Of a stretch of DNA of 64,000 nucleotides, positions 1 to 8,923 are shown piece by piece. This DNA is from Oscillospiraceae bacterium. Lineage in GTDB: Bacteria > Bacillota > Clostridia > Oscillospirales > Ruminococcaceae. Within the stretch, counting starts at the first letter, position 1. Each line of letters begins with the position of its first letter. The DNA lies in the NCBI GenBank assembly GCA_016291435.1, contig JAEEXH010000003.1, positions 1 to 64,000 on the forward strand, in the 5' to 3' direction. Under the pieces are notes generated by a model. The model was not told the DNA's origin, ran no database searches, and was given only the letters and a program-made list of their open reading frames with translations. The translations under genes were made by a program, and so were the position numbers.

Positions 1-7
1 GTTCTAT

Positions 8-160
8 GTGGGGACTCTGTCCCCACACCCCTGCTGAGGGGATAGCGATCCCCTCAGACTCCCCTATCTCAAAATCCCCCCGCCCCCGCGGGGGCGGGGG
101 GATTTTGCAATGGGGTCCGGGGGCCGCTGCCCCCGGCGGGAGTTTGAGGGCAGAGCCCTC
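8..160. repeat. Hairpin-rich intergenic element (five successive inverted repeats)
   Basis: Five inverted repeats follow one another: 8-14/20-26, 34-43/48-57 (10 bp stem), 71-88/89-106 (perfect 18 bp arms with no spacer, flanked by AAAA and TTTT), 117-124/129-136 and 146-151/155-160. The central palindrome with its A/T flanks can work as a bidirectional terminator for the leftward gene ending at 199. The stacked GC hairpins look like a dispersed palindromic element of the REP type, but only one copy is seen here, so that is inference. Positions 161-198 hold nothing further that I recognise. Confidence 0.6.
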
Positions 161-198
161 ATTATAAATCCGCCGGAGGCACTTCTCCCCGGCAAACT

Positions 199-1356
199 CT
201 AATTGTCTGCGCGGCGGACCGCATCGGCGATGTCGCCTGCGATCTCCTGTGCAGCTTCCATTGTCGCCGCCTCGACCAGCATCGCGACGCTTCTGCCGCT
301 TGCCGAGGGGCAGAGCAAAGCCTGCCCGCGGCTGTCCCATGCGCGGAGACCGTCCGGCGTTTTCTGCGTCTGCATGAATGTGCCGCAGCCTGCCGCCGCG
401 TCGGTATTCTCCGCCTTGTGCAGCAGCCGGCGCACCGTGTAAACCGGCGGAAGACGGTCTGCCCAGGCGTGCAGGCTCGGCTCCTCCTCCGCATGAATGC
501 GCAGCACCTCCGCAAGCAGCAGTGTGCCGTCGAGCGTCCAGCCCTGCGCGGCGGCAAGCGCCCGCGCTTCTGTATCCGAGCCGTCAGAGCGTGCAGCATA
601 GCGGAGAATGCGTCCGCCGGAGCGCTCTGCCATCTGCTCCGCGATATGCGCCGCCCAGTAAGGGAGCGCTGCATCCTCTCCGCGTGAGAGCTTATGCTGT
701 GTGACCATCATCAGCAGCTTTTCATGAAAGAGCCAGCCGTCCTCCTCTGTATAGACAGATGCCTGCCGCCCGTCTGCGGAGAGCTGCACGGAAAGTGCAC
801 GGCGCCTTCTGCCGCGCTGTGCCTGCGGGAGCGTGCGCGAAAGCAGCGCATAGAGCCGCTTTGAGCCGGTGCTGATCTCCGGCGTGACCGTCATTGCGGC
901 GGGGAGACGGGCTGCGAGCTGCGCGGGATAGAGCATGCGCAGTGCGGCGCCGTCCGTGATGCTGCCGTATTCCGTGCGCCGCTGCCATATGCCGCCCTGA
1001 TGCAGCAGGCGCTCCTGCTCCGCTGTGACCGGCAGAAGCCCGCGTGCATAAAGCCGCAGCCGGGTCTCATCGGCAAAGAGGATCATGCCGCACTCCCCTG
1101 CCCCGGAAGCTGCTCCGAGCTCGACCGGCGTGCAGTCCGGCACCAGCACCGCATCACCCCCTGCCGCCGCAATCGCCCCGCAGACGGTCATCGCCGCGGC
1201 ACGGGCATAATCGCTGCCCTCCGCATAGCCGACCATTGTGCGCGCCGATGCCCCGGCAAGCCCCGCGCCCAGCGCCGCCAACAGCTCCGGCTGCGACGCA
1301 TCCGCCGTGCAGGTCTCATGCAGCAGCCAGTCGGCGCCCTCGTTCATCCATTGCAT
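199..1356 (-). CDS. Degenerate phosphohexomutase-like protein
   Basis: The 385-residue protein follows the domain order of the alpha-D-phosphohexomutases (GlmM, phosphomannomutase) but has lost the active-site motifs. Residues 40-115 match domain 1, but the catalytic serine loop (family TASHNP) reads FADETR at 94-99. Residues 188-260 match domain 3, but the metal loop DGDxDR reads SADGRQA at 193-199. Residues 335-380 match domain 4, but the phosphate loop RPSGTEP is CPSASGR at about 349-355. It is also shorter than the usual 450 or so residues. I chose ATG at 1356 because AGGAGG lies 8 bases upstream; a longer reading frame reaches 1683 but has no such support. Catalysis looks unlikely, so a regulatory or structural role is inferred. 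It is transcribed away from rnj. No signal peptide is visible. Confidence 0.6.
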   Translation of the reverse strand: MQWMNEGADWLLHETCTADASQPELLAALGAGLAGASARTMVGYAEGSDYARAAAMTVCGAIAAAGGDAVLVPDCTPVELGAASGAGECGMILFADETRLRLYARGLLPVTAEQERLLHQGGIWQRRTEYGSITDGAALRMLYPAQLAARLPAAMTVTPEISTGSKRLYALLSRTLPQAQRGRRRRALSVQLSADGRQASVYTEEDGWLFHEKLLMMVTQHKLSRGEDAALPYWAAHIAEQMAERSGGRILRYAARSDGSDTEARALAAAQGWTLDGTLLLAEVLRIHAEEEPSLHAWADRLPPVYTVRRLLHKAENTDAAAGCGTFMQTQKTPDGLRAWDSRGQALLCPSASGRSVAMLVEAATMEAAQEIAGDIADAVRRADN

Positions 1357-1491
1357 ATCACATGCCTCCTTTTCCGGGAGTATGCCCATTTTTTCCCGGA
1401 GTATACAGCCGATGCTGCCGCGCAAACTGTATACTTTCGGAATGCTTCGACAGCGTTTTTTCGGCACCGGAGGCAAAATCTGCTCCCTTGC

Positions 1492-1520
1492 TTGACATTT
1501 CAGGGAAAATGGCGTATACT
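1492..1520 (+). promoter_or_regulatory. Sigma-A promoter of the rnj-ftsH operon
   Basis: TTGACA (1492-1497), 17-base spacer, TATACT (1515-1520): almost consensus. Transcription would start near 1527, giving a leader of about 155 nt before the TTG start of rnj. The rest of 1357-1682 is the divergent spacer. It holds two near-copies of a CCCGGAGTAT-type sequence at about 1374-1405 next to the leftward gene; their meaning is unknown. Confidence 0.8.
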
Positions 1521-1682
1521 TAATCTGTATGGCTATGCACGATTGCAGATCTGCCCGCTGCAACAGGATGACACGGGCATTCCGATACAGAACATACACG
1601 GCGCATTCACACAGCCGTGATTGATACAGCAAAACGCATATGCTGCGGATGTGGACCGCGCATATCAGAAAGAGAGGAACCA

Positions 1683-3659
1683 TTGAACCGAAACAACAAC
1701 AGCAACAGCAGAGGGAGCCGCGGCACCCGCCCGCCGAAGCGCGGCGCAGGTGTCCCGCTGAGTGCGTTCGGCAGAAAGATCCTGCCGACGGAGCTCGTCA
1801 GCGAGAAGCTCGAACACAAGAAGAAGACAGAACCCGCCGCAAAGGTACAGCCTGCGGCAAAGGCACAGGCCGCCTCTAAGGCAGCCCCGCAGAAGCAGAA
1901 CAAAACACAGAAGCAGCCGCAGAAAAAGCCGTTCCGCAGAGACGCTGCGCCTGTGCCGCAGAGCTTCCCGAAGAAGCGCCCGGAGCGTGCGCCGCGTGAC
2001 AAGACCCCCGTGCGCATCATCCCGCTCGGCGGCCTCGGCGAGATCGGCAAGAACATGACCGTAATCGAGTGCGCAAACGATATGTTCATCATCGACTGCG
2101 GACTCGCCTTCCCCGATGCCGAGATGCTCGGCGTCGATCTTGTCATCCCCGATTTCACCTATGTCGAGCAGAATGCCGATAAGCTCCGCGGCGTTGTCCT
2201 GACGCACGGGCACGAGGACCACATCGGCTCGCTCGCCTATCTCCTGAAGAAAATCAATACGCCGGTCTACGGCACGCGCCTGACACTTGCGCTGGTGGAA
2301 TCGAAGCTCAAGGAGCATCAGCTCAGCGGCGCCGTCGAGCTCAATGTCGTCGAGCCGCGCAAGACCATCCGCATGGGCTGCATGGCAGTCGAGCTCATTC
2401 ATGTCAATCACTCGATTCCGGATGCGGTCGCGCTCGCGATCCATACCCCGGCGGGCGTCATCGTTCACACCGGCGACTTCAAGGTCGATTATTCCCCGAT
2501 CAACGGCGGCATCATTGATCTTGCACGCTTCGGCGAGCTCGGCTCGAAGGGCGTGCTTGCGCTGCTCTCCGAATCGACGAATGCCGAGCGCCCGGGCTTT
2601 ACCCCGACAGAGCGCAAGGTCGGCGAATCCTTCGACAAGCTCTTTGCGGAGGCAGAGGGCAAGCGCATCATCATCGCGACCTTCTCCTCCAATATCCACC
2701 GCGTCCAGCAGATCATCAACTACGCGGAGCACTTCGGCAGAAAGGTCGCCGTCTTCGGCCGCTCGATGGTCAATGTCATCACCATCGCACGGGAGCTCGG
2801 CTATCTTGAGGTAAAGGAAGGCACAATCATCGACATCGACCTCATGAACCGTTACAGCGCCGATCAGATCGTGCTCATCACGACCGGCAGCCAGGGCGAG
2901 CCGATGTCTGCGCTCACCCGCATGGCGATGGGCGATCACAAGAAGGTCTCCATCACGCCGCAGGACTTCATCATCATCTCCGCAACGCCGATCCCCGGCA
3001 ACGAGAAATATGTCACCCGCGTGGTCAATGAGCTGATGAAATCCGGCGCGCATGTCGTCTACGAGAGAATGTATGAGGTGCATGTCTCCGGCCACGCCTG
3101 CCAGGAGGAACTGAAGCTCATGCTCGCGCTGACCAGACCGAAGTTCTTTATGCCGGTGCACGGCGAGTATAAGCATCTGAAAAAGCATTCCGAGCTCGCG
3201 ATGGCGATGGGCGTCCCGCGGGACAACATCATCATCGGGCAGATCGGCGATATCATCGAGACAAACGGCAATACCATCAGAATTGTCGGCGAAGCGCCTG
3301 CGGGCAGAGTGCTCGTGGACGGTCTCGGCGTCGGCGATGTCGGCTCTGTTGTGCTGCGCGACCGCCAGCGGCTCGCACAGGACGGCCTGATCATCGTCGT
3401 GCTCGGCATCGACCGCGCAGAGGATGAGATCGTCTCGGGACCGGAGCTCATTTCCAGAGGCTTTGTCTATGTCAAGGAATCTGAGGAAATGATGGTCGCT
3501 GCGAGAAGATGCCTTGAGGATGTCATCGACCGGCTCTCCCCCGCAGAAAAGCACGACTGGAACACGCTGAAGGGCAGACTCCGTGAGGCGCTCTCCGATT
3601 ATATCTTCCGCGAGACCAAGCGCTCCCCGATGATCCTGCCGATCATTCTCGACATCTGA
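1683..3659 (+). CDS. rnj: Ribonuclease J
   Basis: Metallo-beta-lactamase/beta-CASP ribonuclease of the RNase J family, an endo- and 5'-3' exonuclease central to mRNA decay and rRNA maturation in Gram-positives. The core starts near residue 108 with VRIIPLGGLGEIGKNM; the zinc motif HGHEDH is at 175-180. The first 107 or so residues are a low-complexity tail rich in Lys, Arg, Gln, Ala and Pro, not part of the usual 550-residue enzyme, perhaps for RNA or degradosome contacts (inference). I chose TTG at 1683 because AGAGAGG lies just upstream; an in-frame GTG at 1617 has no ribosome binding site. First gene of a rightward operon reaching ftsH. Confidence 0.93.
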   Translation: MNRNNNSNSRGSRGTRPPKRGAGVPLSAFGRKILPTELVSEKLEHKKKTEPAAKVQPAAKAQAASKAAPQKQNKTQKQPQKKPFRRDAAPVPQSFPKKRPERAPRDKTPVRIIPLGGLGEIGKNMTVIECANDMFIIDCGLAFPDAEMLGVDLVIPDFTYVEQNADKLRGVVLTHGHEDHIGSLAYLLKKINTPVYGTRLTLALVESKLKEHQLSGAVELNVVEPRKTIRMGCMAVELIHVNHSIPDAVALAIHTPAGVIVHTGDFKVDYSPINGGIIDLARFGELGSKGVLALLSESTNAERPGFTPTERKVGESFDKLFAEAEGKRIIIATFSSNIHRVQQIINYAEHFGRKVAVFGRSMVNVITIARELGYLEVKEGTIIDIDLMNRYSADQIVLITTGSQGEPMSALTRMAMGDHKKVSITPQDFIIISATPIPGNEKYVTRVVNELMKSGAHVVYERMYEVHVSGHACQEELKLMLALTRPKFFMPVHGEYKHLKKHSELAMAMGVPRDNIIIGQIGDIIETNGNTIRIVGEAPAGRVLVDGLGVGDVGSVVLRDRQRLAQDGLIIVVLGIDRAEDEIVSGPELISRGFVYVKESEEMMVAARRCLEDVIDRLSPAEKHDWNTLKGRLREALSDYIFRETKRSPMILPIILDI

Positions 3660-3702
3660 TGCACAAAGACTGAAACCGTTTTCCGGAAAGGAGGTACACC
3701 GT

Positions 3703-5688
3703 ATGCAGCGCAAGGTGCCGGCAAGATTTCTTGCCGCTGTCACACTGCTGATTCTCAGCGGCGCCCTCGCGCAGATCGCCGCAGCCGCCGGGAATTTCTC
3801 CTCCGCAGCAAAGCGCTGGATCCTCGCCGCTTTTGTCATCGGCGCACTCTGGTCCGTCGCGGAATATCTGCTGCTGCGCCGCAATCAGCTTCGCTATGCT
3901 TCCCGCATGAACAGAGCGCTCGGAACAATGCTCGAAACCGCGCCGGAGCATATGCGCGTGCCGATGGTGATCCTCAACCAGGCGCAGGAGATCATGTGGT
4001 ATAACGAGAGCTTTCTGGAACAGGTCGCCGGAGACGAAGACACCTACGGCAGACGCATCTATGAGGTGCTCCCGCTGCGGCCCGATACGCTGAAGGACGG
4101 CTCCAGCGCGGAGATCGACCTGCTCGGAAAACATTTCCACATCACACGCGACGACTACCGCATGAACGGGCAGCGCACGGCGCTGCTCTGCTTCCAGGAT
4201 ACAACAAACTATGTCGAGCTCAAGCGGCATTATATGGACAGCCGCCCCTGTGTGCTGCTGCTCGTCATCGACAATTTCGCCGACCTCATGAGCGGTGCGC
4301 GGCAGAGCGAGCGGGCGATGGTGCTCGCGGCGCTGGAGCTGCTCTTCGACCGCTTTTTGGACGGCACGGACAGCGTCTTCTGCCATCTTGACGAGGACAG
4401 ATTCCTCGTTGTGACAGAATCGCGGCACTGCCTTGAGATGGAGCGGGCACATTTCCCGCTGCTCGATGAGGCAAGACGCATCACCGTCGGCGAGAAGACC
4501 GCGCTGACCCTTTCGATCGGCGTCGGCAGAAGCGGCGAGACGCTTGCGCAGAACGAACGCTTTGCGCAGCAGTCGCTTGATATGGCGCTCGGACGCGGCG
4601 GCGATCAGGCTGCCGTCAAGACAAAGGAGGGCTTCTCCTTCTACGGCGGTGTCTCCAAGGGCATCGAGCACCGCAGCATGGCGAAGAACCGTGCCGCAGC
4701 GCGTGACCTGCAAAAGCTCATGCGCCGCTGCTCCCATGTCTACATCATGGGGCACCGTGCCAGCGATCTGGACGCCGTCGGCGCGGCTGTCGGCGTGGCG
4801 TTCATCGCAGAGGAGACCGAGATCCCGTATAACATCGTTGTGCGGCAGGACACCACGCTTGCAAAGGCGCTCACAGACCGCATCGCCCGCGAAATGCCCG
4901 GCTGCATGATCACGCCGGAGGAGGCAAGGGCGCAGTTCAGCGAGGAGGATCTTGTTGTCATCGTCGATACCTTCAGCAAGGATATCGTCGAGGATGCGGA
5001 GCTCTATAATATGGCAAAGCATGTGGTTGTCATCGACCACCACCGGCAGATGGTCAACTATCTCGACAACACGACCGTCAAGCTGCACGATCCGCACGCA
5101 TCCTCTGCGGCAGAGCTCGTCACGGGGATGATCCAGTATTTCGAGTGGCGCGACCAGATGCCGCAGTTCACGGCGGAGGCGCTGCTCTCGGGCATCATGC
5201 TCGATACAAAGAATTTTGTCATGCAGACCGGCGTACATACCTTTGAAGCGGCGGCATATCTCCGCGAGCGCGGCGCAGACCCGATCTCCGTCAAGACGCT
5301 CTTTGCGGCATCTATGGATGCCTACCGGCAGCGGTCGATGCTTGTGGCTTCCGCGGAGCTGCACGGCAGATTCGCGATCACCGCAGCAGAGGACCCGATG
5401 GACAATATCCAGATCGTTGCGGCACAGACCGCTGACGATCTGCTCGGCATCGAGGGCGTGGATGCGTCCTTTGTGCTCTATCCGCGGGGCAATCAGGCGT
5501 GTATCTCCGCCCGGTCGCTCGGCAAGATGAATGTGCAGGTCATCATGGAAGCGCTCGGCGGCGGCGGCCATCAGATCATGGCGGCGACCCAGCGCACAGA
5601 CTGCACCCTCACAGAACTCCGCGCCATGCTGATCGCAGTGCTGGATGAGCACGAAATGCAGAAGGCGGCGGAACAGGAATCCAACTGA
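3703..5688 (+). CDS. gdpP: c-di-AMP phosphodiesterase, GdpP/YybT family
   Basis: Membrane-bound DHH-type phosphodiesterase that degrades c-di-AMP, the messenger for potassium, osmotic and cell-wall balance. Order of domains in 661 residues: two N-terminal membrane segments (about 8-28 and 36-56), a PAS-like region (about 80-170), a degenerate GGDEF domain (about 180-310), then the catalytic DHH-DHHA1 module. Visible motifs are DLD at 355-357, DHH at 445-447 and GGGGHQ ending near 624. The ATG has AAAGGAGG a few bases upstream. The gene is followed after 15 bases by rplI, the conserved Firmicutes order. Confidence 0.93.
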   Translation: MQRKVPARFLAAVTLLILSGALAQIAAAAGNFSSAAKRWILAAFVIGALWSVAEYLLLRRNQLRYASRMNRALGTMLETAPEHMRVPMVILNQAQEIMWYNESFLEQVAGDEDTYGRRIYEVLPLRPDTLKDGSSAEIDLLGKHFHITRDDYRMNGQRTALLCFQDTTNYVELKRHYMDSRPCVLLLVIDNFADLMSGARQSERAMVLAALELLFDRFLDGTDSVFCHLDEDRFLVVTESRHCLEMERAHFPLLDEARRITVGEKTALTLSIGVGRSGETLAQNERFAQQSLDMALGRGGDQAAVKTKEGFSFYGGVSKGIEHRSMAKNRAAARDLQKLMRRCSHVYIMGHRASDLDAVGAAVGVAFIAEETEIPYNIVVRQDTTLAKALTDRIAREMPGCMITPEEARAQFSEEDLVVIVDTFSKDIVEDAELYNMAKHVVVIDHHRQMVNYLDNTTVKLHDPHASSAAELVTGMIQYFEWRDQMPQFTAEALLSGIMLDTKNFVMQTGVHTFEAAAYLRERGADPISVKTLFAASMDAYRQRSMLVASAELHGRFAITAAEDPMDNIQIVAAQTADDLLGIEGVDASFVLYPRGNQACISARSLGKMNVQVIMEALGGGGHQIMAATQRTDCTLTELRAMLIAVLDEHEMQKAAEQESN

Positions 5689-5703
5689 AAGGAATGAAGC
5701 ATC

Positions 5704-6156
5704 ATGAAAGTTATCTTACTGGCTGATGTCAAGGGCACCGGCAAAAAGGGCGAGGTCAAGAATGTCTCTGACGGCTATGCCCGCAATTTTCTGATCGGCA
5801 AGGGGCTCGCGGTCGAAGCGACCAACGCCAACCTCAATAAGCTCGCCGGTCAGCAGGCTTCCGCACAGCACAAGGTCGATGTCGCTGTCGCTGAGGCAAA
5901 GGCACAGGCGGAGAAGCTCAGCGGCAAGACCGTCACTGTCCGCGCAAAGGCGGGTCAGGGCGGCAGACTCTTCGGCGCCGTCACGCTGAATGCCGTCGCG
6001 GATGCCATTGCGGAACAGTTCGGCTTCGCGCCCGATAAGCGCAAGCTCTCTGTCAGCAGCGAAATGAAGAACGAAGGCACTTACAGCGCCGAGGCAAAGC
6101 TCTATACCGGCGTCACGGCGAAGTTCACCGTAGAGGTCGTCGCAGACAATGGCTGA
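5704..6156 (+). CDS. rplI: 50S ribosomal protein L9
   Basis: 150 residues, the normal length for L9. The N-terminal domain ([19 protein letters not shown]) binds 23S rRNA at the base of the L1 stalk; a central helix joins it to the C-terminal domain. Its last 8 bases overlap the start of dnaB, so the two are probably translationally coupled. Confidence 0.97.
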   Translation: MKVILLADVKGTGKKGEVKNVSDGYARNFLIGKGLAVEATNANLNKLAGQQASAQHKVDVAVAEAKAQAEKLSGKTVTVRAKAGQGGRLFGAVTLNAVADAIAEQFGFAPDKRKLSVSSEMKNEGTYSAEAKLYTGVTAKFTVEVVADNG

Positions 6157-7528
6157 GCAGTATATTTCCGATTTGCAGGCAGGCTTCTCGGAATCGCAGA
6201 TGCCGCACAGCATCGAAGCGGAGCAGTCTGTGCTCGGCTCGATTCTGCTTGCCCCGGAAATGATCTCCACCGCGCTCGAATATGTCAAGCCCGAAGCGTT
6301 CTATCTTGAACAGCACAAGGAGCTCTTCCGGCTGATGCTCGCGATGTTCACCGGCGCCAATGCGTCCGGTATGGATATCATCGTCATCCTCAATGAAGCG
6401 CTGAAGCGCGGCATCTTCGAGAGCGAGGCAGAGGGCAAGCGCTATCTGTTCATGCTCGCCGAGACGGTTCCCTCCGCAGAGAATATCTCAAGCTACGCAA
6501 AGATCGTCGCGGAGAAATACTGCGCACGCATGCTCGCGAATGTCGCAAGGGATCTCCTCAGAGAGATTGCGGCAGGCTCGGAATCGCCGCAGGCTTTGCT
6601 CGATTCCGCAGAGCAGCGCATCTATGATATCCGGCAGGGCCGCGATGTCCGCGGGCTTGTGCCGATCGCAGATGTGGTCGTGCGTGCCTATCAGGGCATC
6701 GGTGACAGAGCAGGCCCCGACCGCGACCAGTTCATCGGTGCGCGCACGGGCTTCCCGAATCTCGATTCCGTCACGGGCGGCATGAACAACTCCGACCTTG
6801 TGATCCTCGCGGCGCGCCCCGGTATGGGCAAGACCTCCTTTGCGCTGAATCTCGCGATGAATGTCGCGCACAGCACCGGCAAGCAGATTGCCATTTTCTC
6901 GCTCGAAATGAGCACGGAGCAGCTGGTCTCCAGAATGCTCTCGACAAAGGCGAAGGTCGATTCCTATAAGCTCCGCACCGGGCGGCTTGATCCGAAGGAG
7001 TGGGCAAGTCTCGCAGAGAGCGCCGACCTGCTCTCGCAGCTCCCGATCATGCTTTCCGAAACGACCGGCATCACAGTCTCGCAGATGAAGGCGCAGCTGC
7101 GCCGCATCAAGAATCTCGGCATGGTCGTCATCGACTACCTCCAGCTCATGGATTCGCCCTCGAAATCCGACAACCGCGTGCAGGTCATCTCGGAGATCAC
7201 CCGAAGCCTGAAGCTGATGGCGAAGGAGCTGAATGTCCCGGTGCTGCTGCTCTCGCAGCTCAACCGCGGCGTCGAAAGCAGACCCGACAAGCGCCCGGTC
7301 ATGAGTGACCTCCGTGAATCCGGCTCGATCGAGCAGGACGCGGATATCATCATGTTCCTTTACAATGACTTCTACTATTACCGCGAAAAATCAGAGCGCC
7401 CGAATATCACCGAGTGCATCATCTCGAAAAACCGTCACGGCGAAACCGGCAAGATCGACCTGATCTGGGATGCGCAGTATACGCGCTTCACCTCGCCGGA
7501 GACCAAGCTCGAGGCACCCCCGGCATGA
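6149..7528 (+). CDS. dnaB: Replicative DNA helicase DnaB
   Basis: Hexameric 5'-3' helicase of the replication fork (DnaC in Bacillus naming). The N-terminal primase-interaction domain begins at [17 protein letters not shown]. The RecA-like ATPase domain has Walker A GMGKT at 225-229, a Walker B region ending VVIDYLQLM, and [10 protein letters not shown]. 459 residues is standard. No intein or insertion is seen. Its stop overlaps the tilS start (ATGA). Confidence 0.97.
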   Translation: MAEQYISDLQAGFSESQMPHSIEAEQSVLGSILLAPEMISTALEYVKPEAFYLEQHKELFRLMLAMFTGANASGMDIIVILNEALKRGIFESEAEGKRYLFMLAETVPSAENISSYAKIVAEKYCARMLANVARDLLREIAAGSESPQALLDSAEQRIYDIRQGRDVRGLVPIADVVVRAYQGIGDRAGPDRDQFIGARTGFPNLDSVTGGMNNSDLVILAARPGMGKTSFALNLAMNVAHSTGKQIAIFSLEMSTEQLVSRMLSTKAKVDSYKLRTGRLDPKEWASLAESADLLSQLPIMLSETTGITVSQMKAQLRRIKNLGMVVIDYLQLMDSPSKSDNRVQVISEITRSLKLMAKELNVPVLLLSQLNRGVESRPDKRPVMSDLRESGSIEQDADIIMFLYNDFYYYREKSERPNITECIISKNRHGETGKIDLIWDAQYTRFTSPETKLEAPPA

Positions 7529-8916
7529 CGCTGCACCGCATTCTGCTGGAGAGCGGGCTGCTGCCGGAGGGCGGCATCCTGACGGCGGCATTCTCGGGCG
7601 GTGCGGATTCGACCGCGCTGCTGCTGGGGCTCCATACGCTGGCGGGGCAGTGCGGCTACTCGCTCCGTGCCGTGCATGTGCATCACGGCATCCGCGGCGC
7701 CGAAGCAGACCGCGACGCGGCGTTCTGCGAAGCGCTCTGCGCGCATCTCGGCATCCCGTATCAGTGCGTGCATGTCGATGCGCCGGCATACGCAAAAGCA
7801 CGGAAGCTCTCGCTTGAAACGGCAGCGCGTCTGCTGCGCTATGAAGCGCTCAGAGAAGCTGCTCCCGCGGGGCTCATCGCAACCGCACACCACGCAGAGG
7901 ACAACGCCGAGACCGTGCTCTTTCATCTGATCCGCGGGAGCGGCATGCGCGGGCTGCGGGGCATCCCGAAGCAGAACGGACGCATCATCCGCCCGCTGCT
8001 CGGCGCCTCAAAGGCAGAAATTCTCGCCTATCTCACAGAACGCGGGCAGCCGTTCGTCGAAGACAGCACAAACTTCACCGATGAGAGCACGCGGAGCCGC
8101 CTGAGACGGAAGCTCCTGCCTTTGCTCGAAGCGGAAAACAGCGCGTATCTTGCGCACATCTCCCGCACGGCAGCGCTTCTCACAGAGGACGATGCCTGCC
8201 TCACTGCGCTCGCTGCGGAAATGCTCGGCAGCGGCGCTGAGACCGGCAGGATCCCGGTTTCCGCAGAGACCGCAAAGCCGATCCGCATGCGCATGTATCT
8301 TCTGCGGCTTGACCGGCTGCGCACAGATGCCTCCTATGACATGCTCGAGGCAATCGACCGCATTGCGCTGGGCGGCGGCAGACAGATGCTCGCAAAGGAT
8401 GTTTATGCGGAGACTGCGCGGGGCATACTGTATCTGTACCGGCAGGCTGAGCCGCTTTCGGGAACACATCCGATGCAGCTCGGCGAAAACCGCATCTTCC
8501 GCGGAAAGGTCTGCCGCGCAGAGCTGACCGAGACGGCCGCACAGCCGGCGCTGTCACAGAATCATCACAAAAGTGACATGCAATATTCGCTTGACTTTGA
8601 TAAAATAACAGGGACGCCGTTTTTTCGGCGTCAGCAGCGGGAGGATCGCATGCAGCTTCCGGGCAGGGCGCACAGCAGCAGGCTCAGAACGCTCGTGCAG
8701 GCGGCTGTCCCCGCGCCGGAGCGGAAAGCGCTCCACATGCTCTTTGATGCAGAGGGCGTGATCTGGTGCGAGGGCATCGGGATCGCTGCGCGTGTGCAGC
8801 CGGACGGGGAAACCCGGCGGCGGCTCACACTGACAGTCTCCGCAGAACACTGCGGCACGAACGAAGACGAAGAACCGTTCGGGATCGGAGCACCGGTCCC
8901 GCAAGAAAAGGAGTGA
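7525..8916 (+). CDS. tilS: tRNA(Ile)-lysidine synthetase TilS
   Basis: ATP-dependent enzyme that changes the wobble C of the CAU-anticodon isoleucine tRNA to lysidine, needed to read AUA codons. The PP-loop SGGADS is at residues 24-29 and HHAEDNAET follows at the active site. The C-terminal tRNA-binding domain is recognisable near FFRRQQREDRMQLPG and GVIWCEGIG. ATG 7525 overlaps the dnaB stop; an in-frame extension back to 7414 lies inside dnaB and was not used. 463 residues fits the family. An AT-rich stretch at 8541-8640 with a GACGCC/GGCGTC inverted repeat lies inside the coding frame. Confidence 0.93.
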   Translation: MTLHRILLESGLLPEGGILTAAFSGGADSTALLLGLHTLAGQCGYSLRAVHVHHGIRGAEADRDAAFCEALCAHLGIPYQCVHVDAPAYAKARKLSLETAARLLRYEALREAAPAGLIATAHHAEDNAETVLFHLIRGSGMRGLRGIPKQNGRIIRPLLGASKAEILAYLTERGQPFVEDSTNFTDESTRSRLRRKLLPLLEAENSAYLAHISRTAALLTEDDACLTALAAEMLGSGAETGRIPVSAETAKPIRMRMYLLRLDRLRTDASYDMLEAIDRIALGGGRQMLAKDVYAETARGILYLYRQAEPLSGTHPMQLGENRIFRGKVCRAELTETAAQPALSQNHHKSDMQYSLDFDKITGTPFFRRQQREDRMQLPGRAHSSRLRTLVQAAVPAPERKALHMLFDAEGVIWCEGIGIAARVQPDGETRRRLTLTVSAEHCGTNEDEEPFGIGAPVPQEKE

Positions 8917-8923
8917 ATGCGAC

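Noticed and set aside
1357-1683. N-terminal extension of the phosphohexomutase-like frame up to 1683
   Set aside because: The extension crosses the rnj promoter region, looks unlike the rest of the protein, and a good ribosome binding site marks ATG 1356.
1665-3884. Long open frame of 739 codons on the minus strand across rnj
   Set aside because: It is antisense to a clear RNase J gene; high GC content at third positions keeps such shadow frames open. The same applies to the long antisense frames at 3643-5652, 9002-10744, 12703-14280 and 55064-57106.
8541-8640. Promoter or terminator inside tilS (AT-rich stretch and GACGCC/GGCGTC repeat)
   Set aside because: The reading frame continues with recognisable TilS C-terminal motifs, -35/-10 spacing does not fit, and the repeat has its T run in the loop.
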